This document shows, in pieces, positions 34,570-43,734 of a DNA stretch of 64,000 bases. The translations under genes were made by a program, and so were the position numbers. Where the stretch lies: NCBI GenBank assembly GCA_963834685.1, contig CAWICW010000032.1:248001-312000 (forward strand). Direction: 5' to 3'. This stretch comes from Palsa-504 sp963834685 (GTDB taxonomy: Bacteria > Actinomycetota > Actinomycetes > Streptosporangiales > Streptosporangiaceae). The notes beneath the pieces are model-generated. The model did not search any database and was not told the origin of the DNA. It saw only the letters and a list, made by a program, of their open reading frames with translations. Every line of letters begins with the position of its first letter. The stretch's first letter is position 1.

Positions 34570-36099
34570 ATGTTTTTCACCTATTTGCGGCGAGAGCTAC
34601 GTGGCCGCATGCGCCAGGCCGTGTTCATCGCGCTCGGTCTCGCGCTCGGCATCGGCCTGGTGATCACGGTGACGGCGGCCGCGGCCGGCGTCAAGAACGC
34701 CCAGGGCACGGTGCTGAAGGCACTGTACGGCGTGGGTACGGACGTCACGGTGACCAAGACGCCGACCGCCGGGTCGTTCACGCCGGGCTCGTTCGGCTTC
34801 GGGTTCCGCACCGGGACCACCAAGCGGCCCGCGGCCGGAACCAAGATCAACACCAGCACGCTCAGCTCGGGCGGCACGCTCGCCTCGATCCCCACGTCCT
34901 CGGTGAGCACGGTCTCCGGCCTGAACGACGTGGCGGCGGCGGCCGGAGGCCTGACCCTGACCAACCGGACGATCAGCGGCACCGTGCCGGCCATTAACGT
35001 CAACGGCGGCGGCGGCGGCTTCGGCGGCGGTGGCGGCGGTTCCGGAGGCTCTGGAAGCGGGAGTTTCCGGGCCAACTTCACCACCAGCAGCTTCGGCGTC
35101 GACGGCGTGGACCTGACCGCGGGCGAACTCGGCCCGCTCAGCTCCGGCAAGCTCAGCGCAGGACGAACCTTCACCACCGCGGACGCCAACTCCGATGTCG
35201 CGATGGTTGACTCTTCCTACGCGACGGCGAACAAGCTGTCGGTCGGCTCCACCATCGCCATCGGCAACAGCAGCGGCACCACGACGAACTTCAAGATCAT
35301 CGGCATCGTCAGCGAGCCGGCCGGGGACAACCCGTCGGACGCCTACATCCCGCTTGCGGTCGCGCAGAAGCTGGCCAACATGAAGAACGACGTGAACACC
35401 ATCTACGTCACGGCCAGCAGTTCCTCGGCCATCCCCGCCGTCCAGAGCGAGATCCAGAAGGCGCTCCCCTCCTATACCGTGACGACCTCCAGCGACCTGG
35501 CCAGCGAGGTCACCGGTTCGCTGTCCAGTGCCTCGAGCCTGGCCAACAACCTCGGCAAGTGGCTGGCCATCGCGGTGCTGGTCGCGGCGTTCCTGCTGGC
35601 CAGCCTGCTGACCCTGGCGTCGGTCTCGCGCCGGGTCCGTGAGTTCGGCACGCTGAAGGCGCTCGGCTGGAAGAGCCGCCGCGTCGTCGGCCAGGTGATG
35701 GGCGAGTCCGTCACCCTGGGCATCATCGGCGGCGTGATCGGCATCGGCATCGGCCTGGCTGGGGCGGAGCTGGTGTCCAAGCTGTCGCACAAGCTGACCG
35801 CCACGGTGGGGCCGACCACGGGCTCGGCCACGCCAGGCGGCGCCCGGCAGTTCGGCTTCGGCGGCGGCGGCACCGGCACTGGCGGCTTCGGCGGCGGTTC
35901 CGGCGGTGGCGGGTTCTTCAACCACGCCGCGACGGCGGCCAACCACACCGTTGCCGTCCCTCTCACTGCCTCGGTGAGCACCAACGTCATCCTGCTCGCG
36001 GTCGTGCTGGCCGTGGCCGGCGGCCTCATCGCCGGGATGTTCGGCGGCTGGCGGGCCGCGCGGCTCCGCCCGGCAGACGCGCTGGGCAAGGTGGCCTGA
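34570..36099 (+). CDS. MacB/FtsX-type ABC transporter permease
   Basis: 509 residues. The ATG at 34570 (MFFTYLRRELRGRMRQ) is preceded by AGGAG. There is one N-terminal membrane helix (about 17-40), a long extracytoplasmic domain (about 45-330) containing a Gly run (GGGGGFGGGGGGSGG) within it, then three C-terminal helices in FtsX arrangement. The cytoplasmic coupling motif LKALGWKSRRVVGQVM is typical. A second Gly-rich loop lies between the last helices (FGGGSGGGGFF). MacB/LolCDE systems move lipids, lipoproteins or peptides out of the membrane. The position right after hpnH suggests, but does not prove, a hopanoid-related cargo. Confidence 0.88.
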   Translation: MFFTYLRRELRGRMRQAVFIALGLALGIGLVITVTAAAAGVKNAQGTVLKALYGVGTDVTVTKTPTAGSFTPGSFGFGFRTGTTKRPAAGTKINTSTLSSGGTLASIPTSSVSTVSGLNDVAAAAGGLTLTNRTISGTVPAINVNGGGGGFGGGGGGSGGSGSGSFRANFTTSSFGVDGVDLTAGELGPLSSGKLSAGRTFTTADANSDVAMVDSSYATANKLSVGSTIAIGNSSGTTTNFKIIGIVSEPAGDNPSDAYIPLAVAQKLANMKNDVNTIYVTASSSSAIPAVQSEIQKALPSYTVTTSSDLASEVTGSLSSASSLANNLGKWLAIAVLVAAFLLASLLTLASVSRRVREFGTLKALGWKSRRVVGQVMGESVTLGIIGGVIGIGIGLAGAELVSKLSHKLTATVGPTTGSATPGGARQFGFGGGGTGTGGFGGGSGGGGFFNHAATAANHTVAVPLTASVSTNVILLAVVLAVAGGLIAGMFGGWRAARLRPADALGKVA

Positions 36100-36152
36100 C
36101 GGTGCCCGCGCGACCAACTCCAATGGGCGATTTCAACGGGAGAGAGAGCTAG

Positions 36153-37163
36153 ATGTACAAGCTCACCGGCGTGACCAAGAATTACCAGAAGGGCCGGAGC
36201 ACCGTCGCTGCCCTGCGCGGCGTGGACCTCGTGATCGAGGACGGCGAATGGCTGGCCATCCAGGGCCCGACCGGGCACGGCAAGACCACGCTGCTGCAGA
36301 TCCTCGGCGGCCTGGACCGCCCGTCGGCCGGCGTCGTCGACTTCGACGGGCGTGACCTCGCGCAGCTGCGCGAGACCGAGGTGACCAAGGTGCGCGCCCA
36401 GTCCATCGGCTTCATATTCCAGACCTTCAACCTCATCCCCACGCTCTCCGCGCAGGAGAACGTGGAAACCGCGCTGGTCCCGCTGCACGTGTCCGCCGCG
36501 GCCCGGCGGCAGCGGGCCGCCCTGGCCCTGGAAGCCGTGGGCCTCGGCGACCGGCTGCGGCACGTGCCCGGCGAGCTGTCCGGCGGCCAGCAGCAGCGGG
36601 TGGCCATCGCCCGGGCCCTGGTCAAGGAGCCCAAGGTCCTGCTGGCCGACGAGCCCACCGGGAACCTGGACGAGGACACCCGGGACGAGATCATCGGCCT
36701 GCTCGAGACCATGTGGCGCGAGCGCGGCCTGACCATGGTGCTCGTCACTCACGACAGCAGCATCGCCCGCCGCGCTCAGCGGATCGGCGTGATGAAGAAC
36801 GGCCGCCTGGGCTTCAAGCAGTCCCGTCGGGCGCAGTCCCGTCCGGGGCAGGCCGCCCAGGTCCAGGCGGCCCGTACCGGTGGTTCCGTTAGCACCGGTG
36901 CGGAAACAGCGCCCTCGCCGGCCGCCGGCCTGATCCCAGCTGACGTCCAGCCCACGGACGTCCAGGCCGGCCCGGCGGGGGCCGCCGACCCCGCCGACCT
37001 CGAGCCGCCCCGCCTGCAGGCCCCCGACCTCGCCGCCCTGGCGGACGCCGACCTGGACTCCGAGCTGGAGGACGACGCTGACCTGGACTCCGAGCTGGAT
37101 TCCGGCCTGCCTGATTTCGACGATCCCGATTCCGAGCCCGCCGACACCGTCACCTTCGACTAG
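36153..37163 (+). CDS. ABC transporter ATP-binding protein with acidic C-terminal tail
   Basis: 336 residues, the ATPase partner of the permease 53 bp upstream; ribosome site GGGAGAGAG. Walker A GPTGHGKTT, signature LSGGQQQRVAIARAL, Walker B VLLADEPTGNLD and the H-loop LVTHD are all intact, as in the LolD/MacB class. After the normal end (about residue 225) there is an unusual 110-residue tail. It is first basic and Gln-rich, then strongly acidic with a repeated DADLDSELxDD pattern. The tail is not part of the ATPase fold and is probably disordered. Confidence 0.92.
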   Translation: MYKLTGVTKNYQKGRSTVAALRGVDLVIEDGEWLAIQGPTGHGKTTLLQILGGLDRPSAGVVDFDGRDLAQLRETEVTKVRAQSIGFIFQTFNLIPTLSAQENVETALVPLHVSAAARRQRAALALEAVGLGDRLRHVPGELSGGQQQRVAIARALVKEPKVLLADEPTGNLDEDTRDEIIGLLETMWRERGLTMVLVTHDSSIARRAQRIGVMKNGRLGFKQSRRAQSRPGQAAQVQAARTGGSVSTGAETAPSPAAGLIPADVQPTDVQAGPAGAADPADLEPPRLQAPDLAALADADLDSELEDDADLDSELDSGLPDFDDPDSEPADTVTFD

Positions 37164-37193
37164 CCCGGCACCCGCGCATCCCCGAGCCGGGGC

Positions 37194-37238
37194 CCGGCCC
37201 GTCCCGCGAACCCCTGCATTATGCGCGGGACGGGCCGG
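37194..37238. terminator. bidirectional terminator-like hairpin
   Basis: Perfect 15-bp arms CCGGCCCGTCCCGCG (37194-37208) and CGCGGGACGGGCCGG (37224-37238) with a 15-nt loop lie in the 139-bp gap between the convergent ABC ATPase and helR genes. The position and strength fit a shared terminator, though there is no T-tract. Confidence 0.65.
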
Positions 37239-37302
37239 CTTCCCAGCCACCGGGCCGTCGCCGGCCCGCCCGTGGGTCGGCTCCCCGCCTCGGACCCCGG
37301 CG

Positions 37303-39456
37303 TCAGGAGCTGGTGAGGATGACGAGTTGCTGGGTCGCTCGGGTCATCGCGACGTAACGGTCGACCGCTCCTTCGATCCCCTCGCCGAACGCCGCTGGGT
37401 CGATGAGCACGACCAGGTCGAACTCCAGCCCCTTCGACAGCTCCGGGGTCAGCGACCAGACGCGGGACGTCGCCGCGAACGTGGGTTCGCCGATCACGCA
37501 GGCGATCCCGTCGGCATGCGCGGCGAGCCAGGTGTCGAGGATCGAGCCCAGCTCCGAAGCAGGTCCGTGTAGGACGGGGACGCCGGTGCTGCGGATGGAG
37601 GTCGGCACGTTGGCGTCCGGGAGCACGGCCCGGATGACCGGCTCGGCCTCCGCCATGACCTCTTGCGGCGTCCGGTAGTTGATGCTCAGGGAAGCCAGGT
37701 TGATCCGGTCGAGCCCGATCCGCTCGAGCCGTTCCTGCCACGACTCCGTGAACCCGTGCCGGGCCTGCGCGCGGTCCCCGACGATGGTGAAGCTCCGGGA
37801 CGGGCAGCGCAGCAGCAGCATCTGCCACTCCGCGTCGGTCAGTTCCTGAGCCTCGTCCACGACGATGTGCGCGAACGGGCCGGCGAGCAGGTCCGGATCG
37901 GTACCGGGCAGCGCGGCCTCATTGACCAGGGCGTCCTGGAAGTCCTCGCCGCGCAGCATCGTCACCAGACCTACGCCGTATTCGTCGTCCGCGGCCTCGA
38001 TCAGGTCGTCGACGACCCGGGCCATCTGCTCGCGTTCAGCGGCGACCGCGGCGTCATGCCGGCGCTTACGTCGTGGTGCCTCCGGGTCGCCGAGCCGCTG
38101 CCGTGCCGCGTCCAGGAGCGGCAGGTCGGACACCGTCCAGGCCTGAGCGTCCTCGCGCTGCAGCCGCTGAACGTCATCGGGGCTGAGCCAGGGAGCACAC
38201 AGCCGCAGGTAGGCAGGTACCGACCACAGGTCTCCGAGGAGGTCAGTCGCCTCGATCAGCGGCCACGCGCGGTTGAGGGCCGTGCGCAGCTCCCGGTTCT
38301 GCAGCAGCGACTTGCGGAGCAGGGCAGCCGGGGCGTCGCCGTCGTGCTTGTCCATCAGGATCGCGAGCAGCTGCTCCCAGATCTGGTCGCGCGCCTCGTT
38401 GTGCGGAATACCGGGGTCTGGTGCTTCGAACGCCTCGGCCCAGTCGTCGGCGCTGAGCCAGATGTCGGACCAGGGGGTCCCGACCGTCATTCCCTCGGTG
38501 GGCAGCTTCTCGTAGAACCTGACGGCCGGCTCGATCGCCTTCACCAGGTCCGCGGACGACTTCAGGCGGGCCACCTCCGGGTCGGTCTCGATCCCTGCCG
38601 CGGCTCCCTCGGCGACGAGGTCCCGCAGGGTGCAGGTCTGCACGCCCTCCTCGCCGAGGCTGGGCAGCACGTCGCCGACGTAGGCCAGGTAGGGCTGGTG
38701 CGGACCGACGAACAGCACGCCGCCCCGGCGGTGACCGAGGCGAGGGTCGGAGTACAGCAGGTAGGCGGAGCGGTGCAGGGCGACGACGGTCTTGCCCGTG
38801 CCCGGACCGCCATCGACGACGAGAGCGCCGCGGGATCCGGCGCGGATGATGGCGTCCTGGTCGGCCTGGATGGTGCCGAGCACGTCTCGCATCCGGGCCG
38901 ACCGGCTGCTGCCCAGGCTGGCGATGAAGGCGGACTGGTCATCGAGCGCGGCGTGCCCGACAAGCCCGTCCGCGGTAAACACCTCGTCCCAGTAGTCGCT
39001 GATCAGGCCGCGGGTCCAGCGATACCTGCGCCGGCTGGCCAGGCCCATCGGGTTGGCGTGCGTCGCTCCGAAGAACGGCTCAGCCGCGGGCGAACGCCAG
39101 TCGATCAGCAGCCGGCGACCCGCGCTGTCCGTGAGGCCCAGTCGTCCGATGTACACGGGCTCGGGGTGGTCCGCGCCGACGATGCGCCCGAGGCACAGGT
39201 CCAGACCGAAGCGACACAGGACGCGCAGGCGAGCCGCCAGCCGGTGGATCTCCATGTCCCGGTCCATCGCCTTCTGGCCGATGCCGCCGGGCGCCTTGAG
39301 CTCGGCGTCGAGGCGGTCAGACAGGTCGGCGATCGACTGCTCGAGGCTCTCCGCGATGGCCGCGAAGTGCTGCTCGTCACCGGCGATCAGCGCCGGGTCG
39401 GCCTTGGCGGCCAGGCGGCCGGGAAGGTCAAACGCGCTGGTAGTCAGCGGGTTCAC
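37303..39456 (-). CDS. helR: RNA polymerase recycling helicase-like ATPase HelR
   Basis: 717 residues. A UvrD/HelD-like superfamily 1 protein: an N-terminal helical arm (about 1-70), then FIGATHANPMG-like 1B region (WRSPAAEPFFGATHANPMGL). Walker A is VVDGGPGTGKTVVALHRSAYL. Walker B is HIVVDEAQELTDAEWQMLLL. Later motifs are INYRTPQEVM and SKGLEFDLVVLIDP. HelR proteins displace stalled or rifamycin-bound RNA polymerase from DNA and give rifamycin tolerance. An inverted repeat resembling the rifamycin-associated element lies 191 bp upstream, consistent with drug-inducible expression. Confidence 0.88.
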   Translation of the reverse strand: MNPLTTSAFDLPGRLAAKADPALIAGDEQHFAAIAESLEQSIADLSDRLDAELKAPGGIGQKAMDRDMEIHRLAARLRVLCRFGLDLCLGRIVGADHPEPVYIGRLGLTDSAGRRLLIDWRSPAAEPFFGATHANPMGLASRRRYRWTRGLISDYWDEVFTADGLVGHAALDDQSAFIASLGSSRSARMRDVLGTIQADQDAIIRAGSRGALVVDGGPGTGKTVVALHRSAYLLYSDPRLGHRRGGVLFVGPHQPYLAYVGDVLPSLGEEGVQTCTLRDLVAEGAAAGIETDPEVARLKSSADLVKAIEPAVRFYEKLPTEGMTVGTPWSDIWLSADDWAEAFEAPDPGIPHNEARDQIWEQLLAILMDKHDGDAPAALLRKSLLQNRELRTALNRAWPLIEATDLLGDLWSVPAYLRLCAPWLSPDDVQRLQREDAQAWTVSDLPLLDAARQRLGDPEAPRRKRRHDAAVAAEREQMARVVDDLIEAADDEYGVGLVTMLRGEDFQDALVNEAALPGTDPDLLAGPFAHIVVDEAQELTDAEWQMLLLRCPSRSFTIVGDRAQARHGFTESWQERLERIGLDRINLASLSINYRTPQEVMAEAEPVIRAVLPDANVPTSIRSTGVPVLHGPASELGSILDTWLAAHADGIACVIGEPTFAATSRVWSLTPELSKGLEFDLVVLIDPAAFGEGIEGAVDRYVAMTRATQQLVILTSS

Positions 39457-39849
39457 GTCATCAGCTCCGATCTGAGGTCACCCCGGCGCGCACACCCGCA
39501 CCTCCGCGCCAGTGCCCGCGACCGCACCGCGAGTCCCACCAGCGGCGCGACGTCCCCGCGCGACCCGTACGCTGACCACAACACGCATCTGGCGACTCCC
39601 ATTTCCGCAGGCTCTGGCCTCAGCCGACCATTGTGCGGCACGACCCGGGTCTTGCCGCAAGCCCCCCGGTGCGCTATATGTTGAAAATGGAGGGAGCGGG
39701 CACTCCCATTCCCTTTATCGGGCTCTTCGAAGTTAGCCGGGATGAGGTTACGGCTGGCTACGCTGCGTGAGTCCCGCTCGGCTTGGTTCCGGCCGTGAGC
39801 TGCTGGTTGCCCTAGTGACAGGGCACATATTCCGGCATACCGTGGACCG
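39457..39849. other. intergenic region helR / LysR stub
   Basis: 393 bp with no convincing gene. It holds the RAE-like repeat at 39647-39665 and a less GC-rich segment at about 39670-39720 (CTATATGTTGAAAATGG) that could contain promoter elements for either direction. Short frames here are shadows. Confidence 0.5.
39647..39665 (-). promoter_or_regulatory. rifamycin-associated element (RAE)-like inverted repeat
   Basis: On the minus strand it reads GGGGCTTGCGGCAAGACCC. This 19-bp imperfect palindrome has a CTTGC-n-GCAAG core flanked by G/C triplets. It matches, as I remember it, the 19-bp RAE found upstream of rifamycin-inducible genes in actinobacteria, including helR. It lies 191 bp upstream of the helR start codon. 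Confidence 0.75.
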
Positions 39850-40104
39850 GTGGAGGTACGCCAGCTCGAGGCGTTCGTGGCAGTGGCTACCGAGCTCCAC
39901 TTCGGGAGGGCAGCTGAGAAGCTGTACATGGGGCAGCCCGCGCTGAGCGGGCTGATTCGCCGCCTGGAGGGGGAGCTTGGCACGCGTCTGTTCACGCGCA
40001 CCACGCGCCAGGTCGCGCTCACCGGCGCGGGCGCGGAACTGCTGGTCCGGTCCAAGGTCATCCTCGACGAGCTGTCCGCGGCCGAGGCTGGCCGCGTCGT
40101 GTGA
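39850..40104 (+). pseudogene. LysR-type regulator, DNA-binding domain only
   Basis: 84 residues from a GTG (VEVRQLEAFVAVATELHFGR ... ALSGLIRRLEGELGTRLFTR ... LTGAGAELLVRSK). This is a complete, well-conserved LysR winged HTH plus the start of the linker helix. The frame then stops at 40102, where a normal LysR would continue for about 210 residues of effector domain. No effector-domain sequence follows; the next gene starts 66 bp later. It is either a truncated remnant or a stand-alone DNA-binding protein. Confidence 0.75.
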
Positions 40105-40170
40105 GGGTCGGAAATGCCGCCATGCACCCCACCTGCCAACGCCGTTCGCCTGCCAGAGGATCGTGACGCC

Positions 40171-43100
40171 ATGACCCATGCCACCTCCGCCCCCGTCGTG
40201 GGCGACTCGGCCTCGCTGTTCACCCCGCCGTTCTCGGTGCAGAGCAGCTGCGTGCTGAGCGAGGACTACTTCCTCACCAGCCAGGTGCTCATCAACGACG
40301 GTGACCTGATCCGGCCCTTCCTGCAGGCTGACGGCACGGTCGAGGCCCTGGTCCTGTCCGGCGGGAACCTGAGCTGGCTGCACCGGGACCCCGTGACGAC
40401 CAGCGGCTGGTCGTACATCCCGCTCAGCATGAACCCGGACATGGTCGTTCCGGGCGAGGTCAGCGACGTGGCGGTCGGGACCGACAGCCAGGGCAACGTG
40501 ATGGGCGTCTGCGTCGCGCCCAACGAGGGCGAGCCGGCCTATCCGTACCTGCTCTGCCCGCTGGTCTTCGACCCGTCGTCCGGCACCTGGTACTCCGATC
40601 CGGACGCGGCCAGCCCGATAGCGGGCGGGTGGAGCCGGCTCCGCGCGGGCCAGGACCCGGCCACCGGTGACCCGTACTTCTACGCCTCGGACAGCTCCGG
40701 CCGGTTCTGGATAACCGGCCCCGAACAGGACATCCCGGTCGAGATATCCGGCCCGGCCCTGTCCGATGTCACCGACGGCTGGCTGCTGTGGGCCTCGTCG
40801 GGCTGGGGCGAGGCGGACTGGGCGGCGGGAATCGTGGTGGCCAGCGGCCCGGGCACCCTCACCTGGTACCTGCAGGACGGGAACTACTCGGTCACCAGCG
40901 AGGCGAGGCCGCTGCAGGGGCAGGGCCGGCTCCTGTGGGTGGGCTGGCCGCCGTCGGGGGACGCGGGCCAGTACTGGGACTCGCCCGGGTACGCGTACCA
41001 GGATTCGTCGGGCGATATCTGGTTCGCCCGGTCGGCCTCCGACACGGTCGGCCTGAACAGCATCGGGTCGTCGGGCGCGGCGGTGGGGCCGGACACGTCC
41101 GCGGTCTGGCAGAACCAGGGGCTGTTCAGCTTCGCGATGCTGTTCGGCGACACCAGCACGGTCAACGTGACGACCGAGTACGGCGATCCAGCCGCTCAGG
41201 CGCCGGGCCTGGCCGGGCCGATCCCGCTGCAACCGGTGGTGCATGCGGTGTTCAGCCAGCCGGCCGACACCGCCCAGGGCACGCTGTTCGTGGTGCTGGC
41301 CGACGCGACGCTGAACGTGCTGGCCAAGAACCTGGTGGCAGGCTGGTCCCTGGTCCCGGTCCAGCAGGACACGGCCTCGGTGCAGGAACTGGACGCCTGG
41401 CGGGTGCAGCTGTCGGTCACCGACGCCAACGGGGTGCCGGTGGCCGACGCCCAGCTGGGCGTGACCGCGGACCGGCCGACCGGGACCTGGCAGGCAGGCA
41501 GCAACGCGCTGATGGGGCCGGGGAACCCGGTGACGTTCACCACCGACGCCTCCGGCTGGGTCACGTTCGCCACCCCGGCCGTGGAGCTCGACGCCCCGCA
41601 GCTGGCCGTGCAGGTCGTCTCGACCAGCGATGACGGCCCGCTGCAGGACACCGCGCCGGTGCCGGTCAGCCCGGATGCCGGGGTGCACGGGTTCCTGGCC
41701 GGAGGCGCGCCGCTGAACGACATGGCCGCGCTGACCCCGGAAGCGCTGCTGACCGCGACCAAGGCCGACGGGACCAGGCTGTGCCCGGTGCTGGCCAGCA
41801 TCACAGATCCCGGCCAGCAGGCGCAGGCGGCCAGCGGGGTTATCTCCGCCATCAGCCAGGCCGTCCAGGCCGGGCAGGGCGCCACGCCAGGTCCAAACGA
41901 CATCAAGTCCTGGACCCTGGACCTGACGACCGGCAAGGTACCCACCTACACCAGCTCCACGCAGCCGCCGTCGCTGACCGCGGTGGGGTCGCTGTCGGAC
42001 TGGTGGGACAACGTCGAGAACGACGCCGAGTCCTTCTTCCACGGGCTGCGCCACGACGCGGCGCAGATCGCCACCTGCACCGCGAACTGGGTCAAGGACG
42101 AGGCCGGGGACGCCTGGCACTGGGTGGTCAGCCTGGCCGTCACCATCGCCGACGCCGCCGTCGGCACGGCCACCTACCTGATCACCGACATGAAGTCGGC
42201 CATCCACGCGGTCACCGCGTTCTTCAACAAGCTCGGCGCGGACATCGCCGGCGTCATCACCTGGCTGCGGCAGAACATCAGCGAGCTGCTCAAGGAAGCC
42301 GGCCAGAACGCTGCGGTGGTCGAGGGTTGGCTGTCGCCGGTGAAGGCGCCCGCGACCGTCAACGGGTTCCTGGACTACTACAAGAATCTGGCCAGCGGCT
42401 TCTTCGCCAACCTGACCATCGAGGTCAACCAAGCCCTCGACGATCTGGCCGAACGGCCCGATGTGACCAGCATGACCTTCGGTAACCCGCTCCAGTCCGC
42501 CGGCGCACCAGGGCCGCGAGCCCTCCAGGACGCCGCCTTCGACGTCGAGGAGTTCGTGGCCGACGTGCGGTCCGGCTGGTTCCTGGACAAGATCACCTCG
42601 TTCTTCTCCAGCGACCCCCCGGTCGCGCCGAACACGCCGCTCCAGGACGCCATGGACGAGCTCGCCGTCGCGGTACAGGCCGGCCTGCAGGCCGCCGAGG
42701 ACATCGGCCAGGCGCTGTGGGAAGCGCTCAAGGACCTGTTCGCCAGCCGCGACTCCTACAACGAGGCCACGTTCGCATCGCTGTTCGGGGCCCTGAAGGG
42801 CGCGGTGGATAACCTGCTCGCCTTCGCCGACGCGATCGTGCAGGCCCTGCTCGACCTGGCCGAAGCCGTCATGAACCAGCTCGCCACCCTGCTGTCGCAC
42901 GAGTTCGACGAGATCCCGCTCATCGGCGGGCTGCTGCGCGATCTCGGGGTCGACGACACGATGAGCGTCGGCCACATGGTGGCGATGGTGCTGATGTACC
43001 CGGCCACGCTGGCCAACCGGATCAAGAACGGCTCCACCGCCTCGCTGTTCCCCGGCACCAGCACCAGCGCCGCGCCGCAGCTGGCGGCGACGCACCCGCT

Positions 43101-43734
43101 GGTTGGGGACGACCAGGACTGGGGTCCCGGGCTGAAGATCTCGGCCTCCGTCGCCCAGGGCATCTGGGGCCTCATCGACGCGGTCGCCGACGTCTGCAGC
43201 CTCAAGAAGACCTCGCCGCCGCCCGTCATCGGCTGGGTCGACATCGTCGCCCCGTGCATACTGAACATCCTGCAGTGGCCCGGCGCGCCCAACGACGACG
43301 GCACCGTCGCGGAACCGTTCGTCAACGCCATCGCCGGGTCGGGCCAGGACGGTGACCTGATCGAGCCGACCTGGCTGCTCGGCTGGGTCCCGCCGGTCGT
43401 CGGCCTGTGCGGCAAGGGCGCGGACTACAAGCCCGCGTCCGGGCCGGACGACCCCCCGCCCTCGGGCGACCAGCCCAGCTTCCCGGATATCGGCACGTAC
43501 TTCACCGCCGCCTCGGCGATCGCCGCCACCATCACCGGCAGCATCTACAACTTCCAGACCGGCCAGAGCAAGGGCGCCCAGGCCGCGGGCATCCTGGCCA
43601 ACGTCTCCAACATCATCGCCCCGTTCATGACCGACTCGATCGGCGAGAGCACCGAGGGCGTCTCGTGGGGCGTCAAGCTCGTCGTCGACGCGGCCGGCAA
43701 CCTCGGCGCGGCCGGCGCCATCGGCGCCAGCTGA
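40171..43734 (+). CDS. 1187-residue protein of unknown function (beta-repeat, Ig-like, helical C-terminus)
   Basis: The ATG at 40171 (MTHATSAPVVGDSASL) follows AGAGGA; the frame opens at 40114. Residues about 25-400 look like a repetitive beta structure, possibly a propeller, with W/G/D-rich strands (GRFWITGPE; LTWYLQDGN; GDIWFARSA). Residues about 406-485 resemble a bacterial Ig-like domain (VQLSVTDANGVPVADAQLGV ... TTDASGWVTF). From about 609 to the end it is mostly amphipathic or hydrophobic helix with many Trp and Phe (SDWWDNVENDAESFFHGLRH; DAWHWVVSLAVTIADAAVG). There is no signal peptide. No family, catalytic motif or partner is recognised. A membrane-interacting or toxin-like role is possible but unproven. 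Confidence 0.85.
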   Translation: MTHATSAPVVGDSASLFTPPFSVQSSCVLSEDYFLTSQVLINDGDLIRPFLQADGTVEALVLSGGNLSWLHRDPVTTSGWSYIPLSMNPDMVVPGEVSDVAVGTDSQGNVMGVCVAPNEGEPAYPYLLCPLVFDPSSGTWYSDPDAASPIAGGWSRLRAGQDPATGDPYFYASDSSGRFWITGPEQDIPVEISGPALSDVTDGWLLWASSGWGEADWAAGIVVASGPGTLTWYLQDGNYSVTSEARPLQGQGRLLWVGWPPSGDAGQYWDSPGYAYQDSSGDIWFARSASDTVGLNSIGSSGAAVGPDTSAVWQNQGLFSFAMLFGDTSTVNVTTEYGDPAAQAPGLAGPIPLQPVVHAVFSQPADTAQGTLFVVLADATLNVLAKNLVAGWSLVPVQQDTASVQELDAWRVQLSVTDANGVPVADAQLGVTADRPTGTWQAGSNALMGPGNPVTFTTDASGWVTFATPAVELDAPQLAVQVVSTSDDGPLQDTAPVPVSPDAGVHGFLAGGAPLNDMAALTPEALLTATKADGTRLCPVLASITDPGQQAQAASGVISAISQAVQAGQGATPGPNDIKSWTLDLTTGKVPTYTSSTQPPSLTAVGSLSDWWDNVENDAESFFHGLRHDAAQIATCTANWVKDEAGDAWHWVVSLAVTIADAAVGTATYLITDMKSAIHAVTAFFNKLGADIAGVITWLRQNISELLKEAGQNAAVVEGWLSPVKAPATVNGFLDYYKNLASGFFANLTIEVNQALDDLAERPDVTSMTFGNPLQSAGAPGPRALQDAAFDVEEFVADVRSGWFLDKITSFFSSDPPVAPNTPLQDAMDELAVAVQAGLQAAEDIGQALWEALKDLFASRDSYNEATFASLFGALKGAVDNLLAFADAIVQALLDLAEAVMNQLATLLSHEFDEIPLIGGLLRDLGVDDTMSVGHMVAMVLMYPATLANRIKNGSTASLFPGTSTSAAPQLAATHPLVGDDQDWGPGLKISASVAQGIWGLIDAVADVCSLKKTSPPPVIGWVDIVAPCILNILQWPGAPNDDGTVAEPFVNAIAGSGQDGDLIEPTWLLGWVPPVVGLCGKGADYKPASGPDDPPPSGDQPSFPDIGTYFTAASAIAATITGSIYNFQTGQSKGAQAAGILANVSNIIAPFMTDSIGESTEGVSWGVKLVVDAAGNLGAAGAIGAS

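Noticed and set aside
39748..43095. 1115-codon minus-strand frame opposite the giant gene
   Set aside because: It is Arg/Gly/His-rich with typical antisense-shadow composition; the plus frame has domain-like sequence, a start and a ribosome site.
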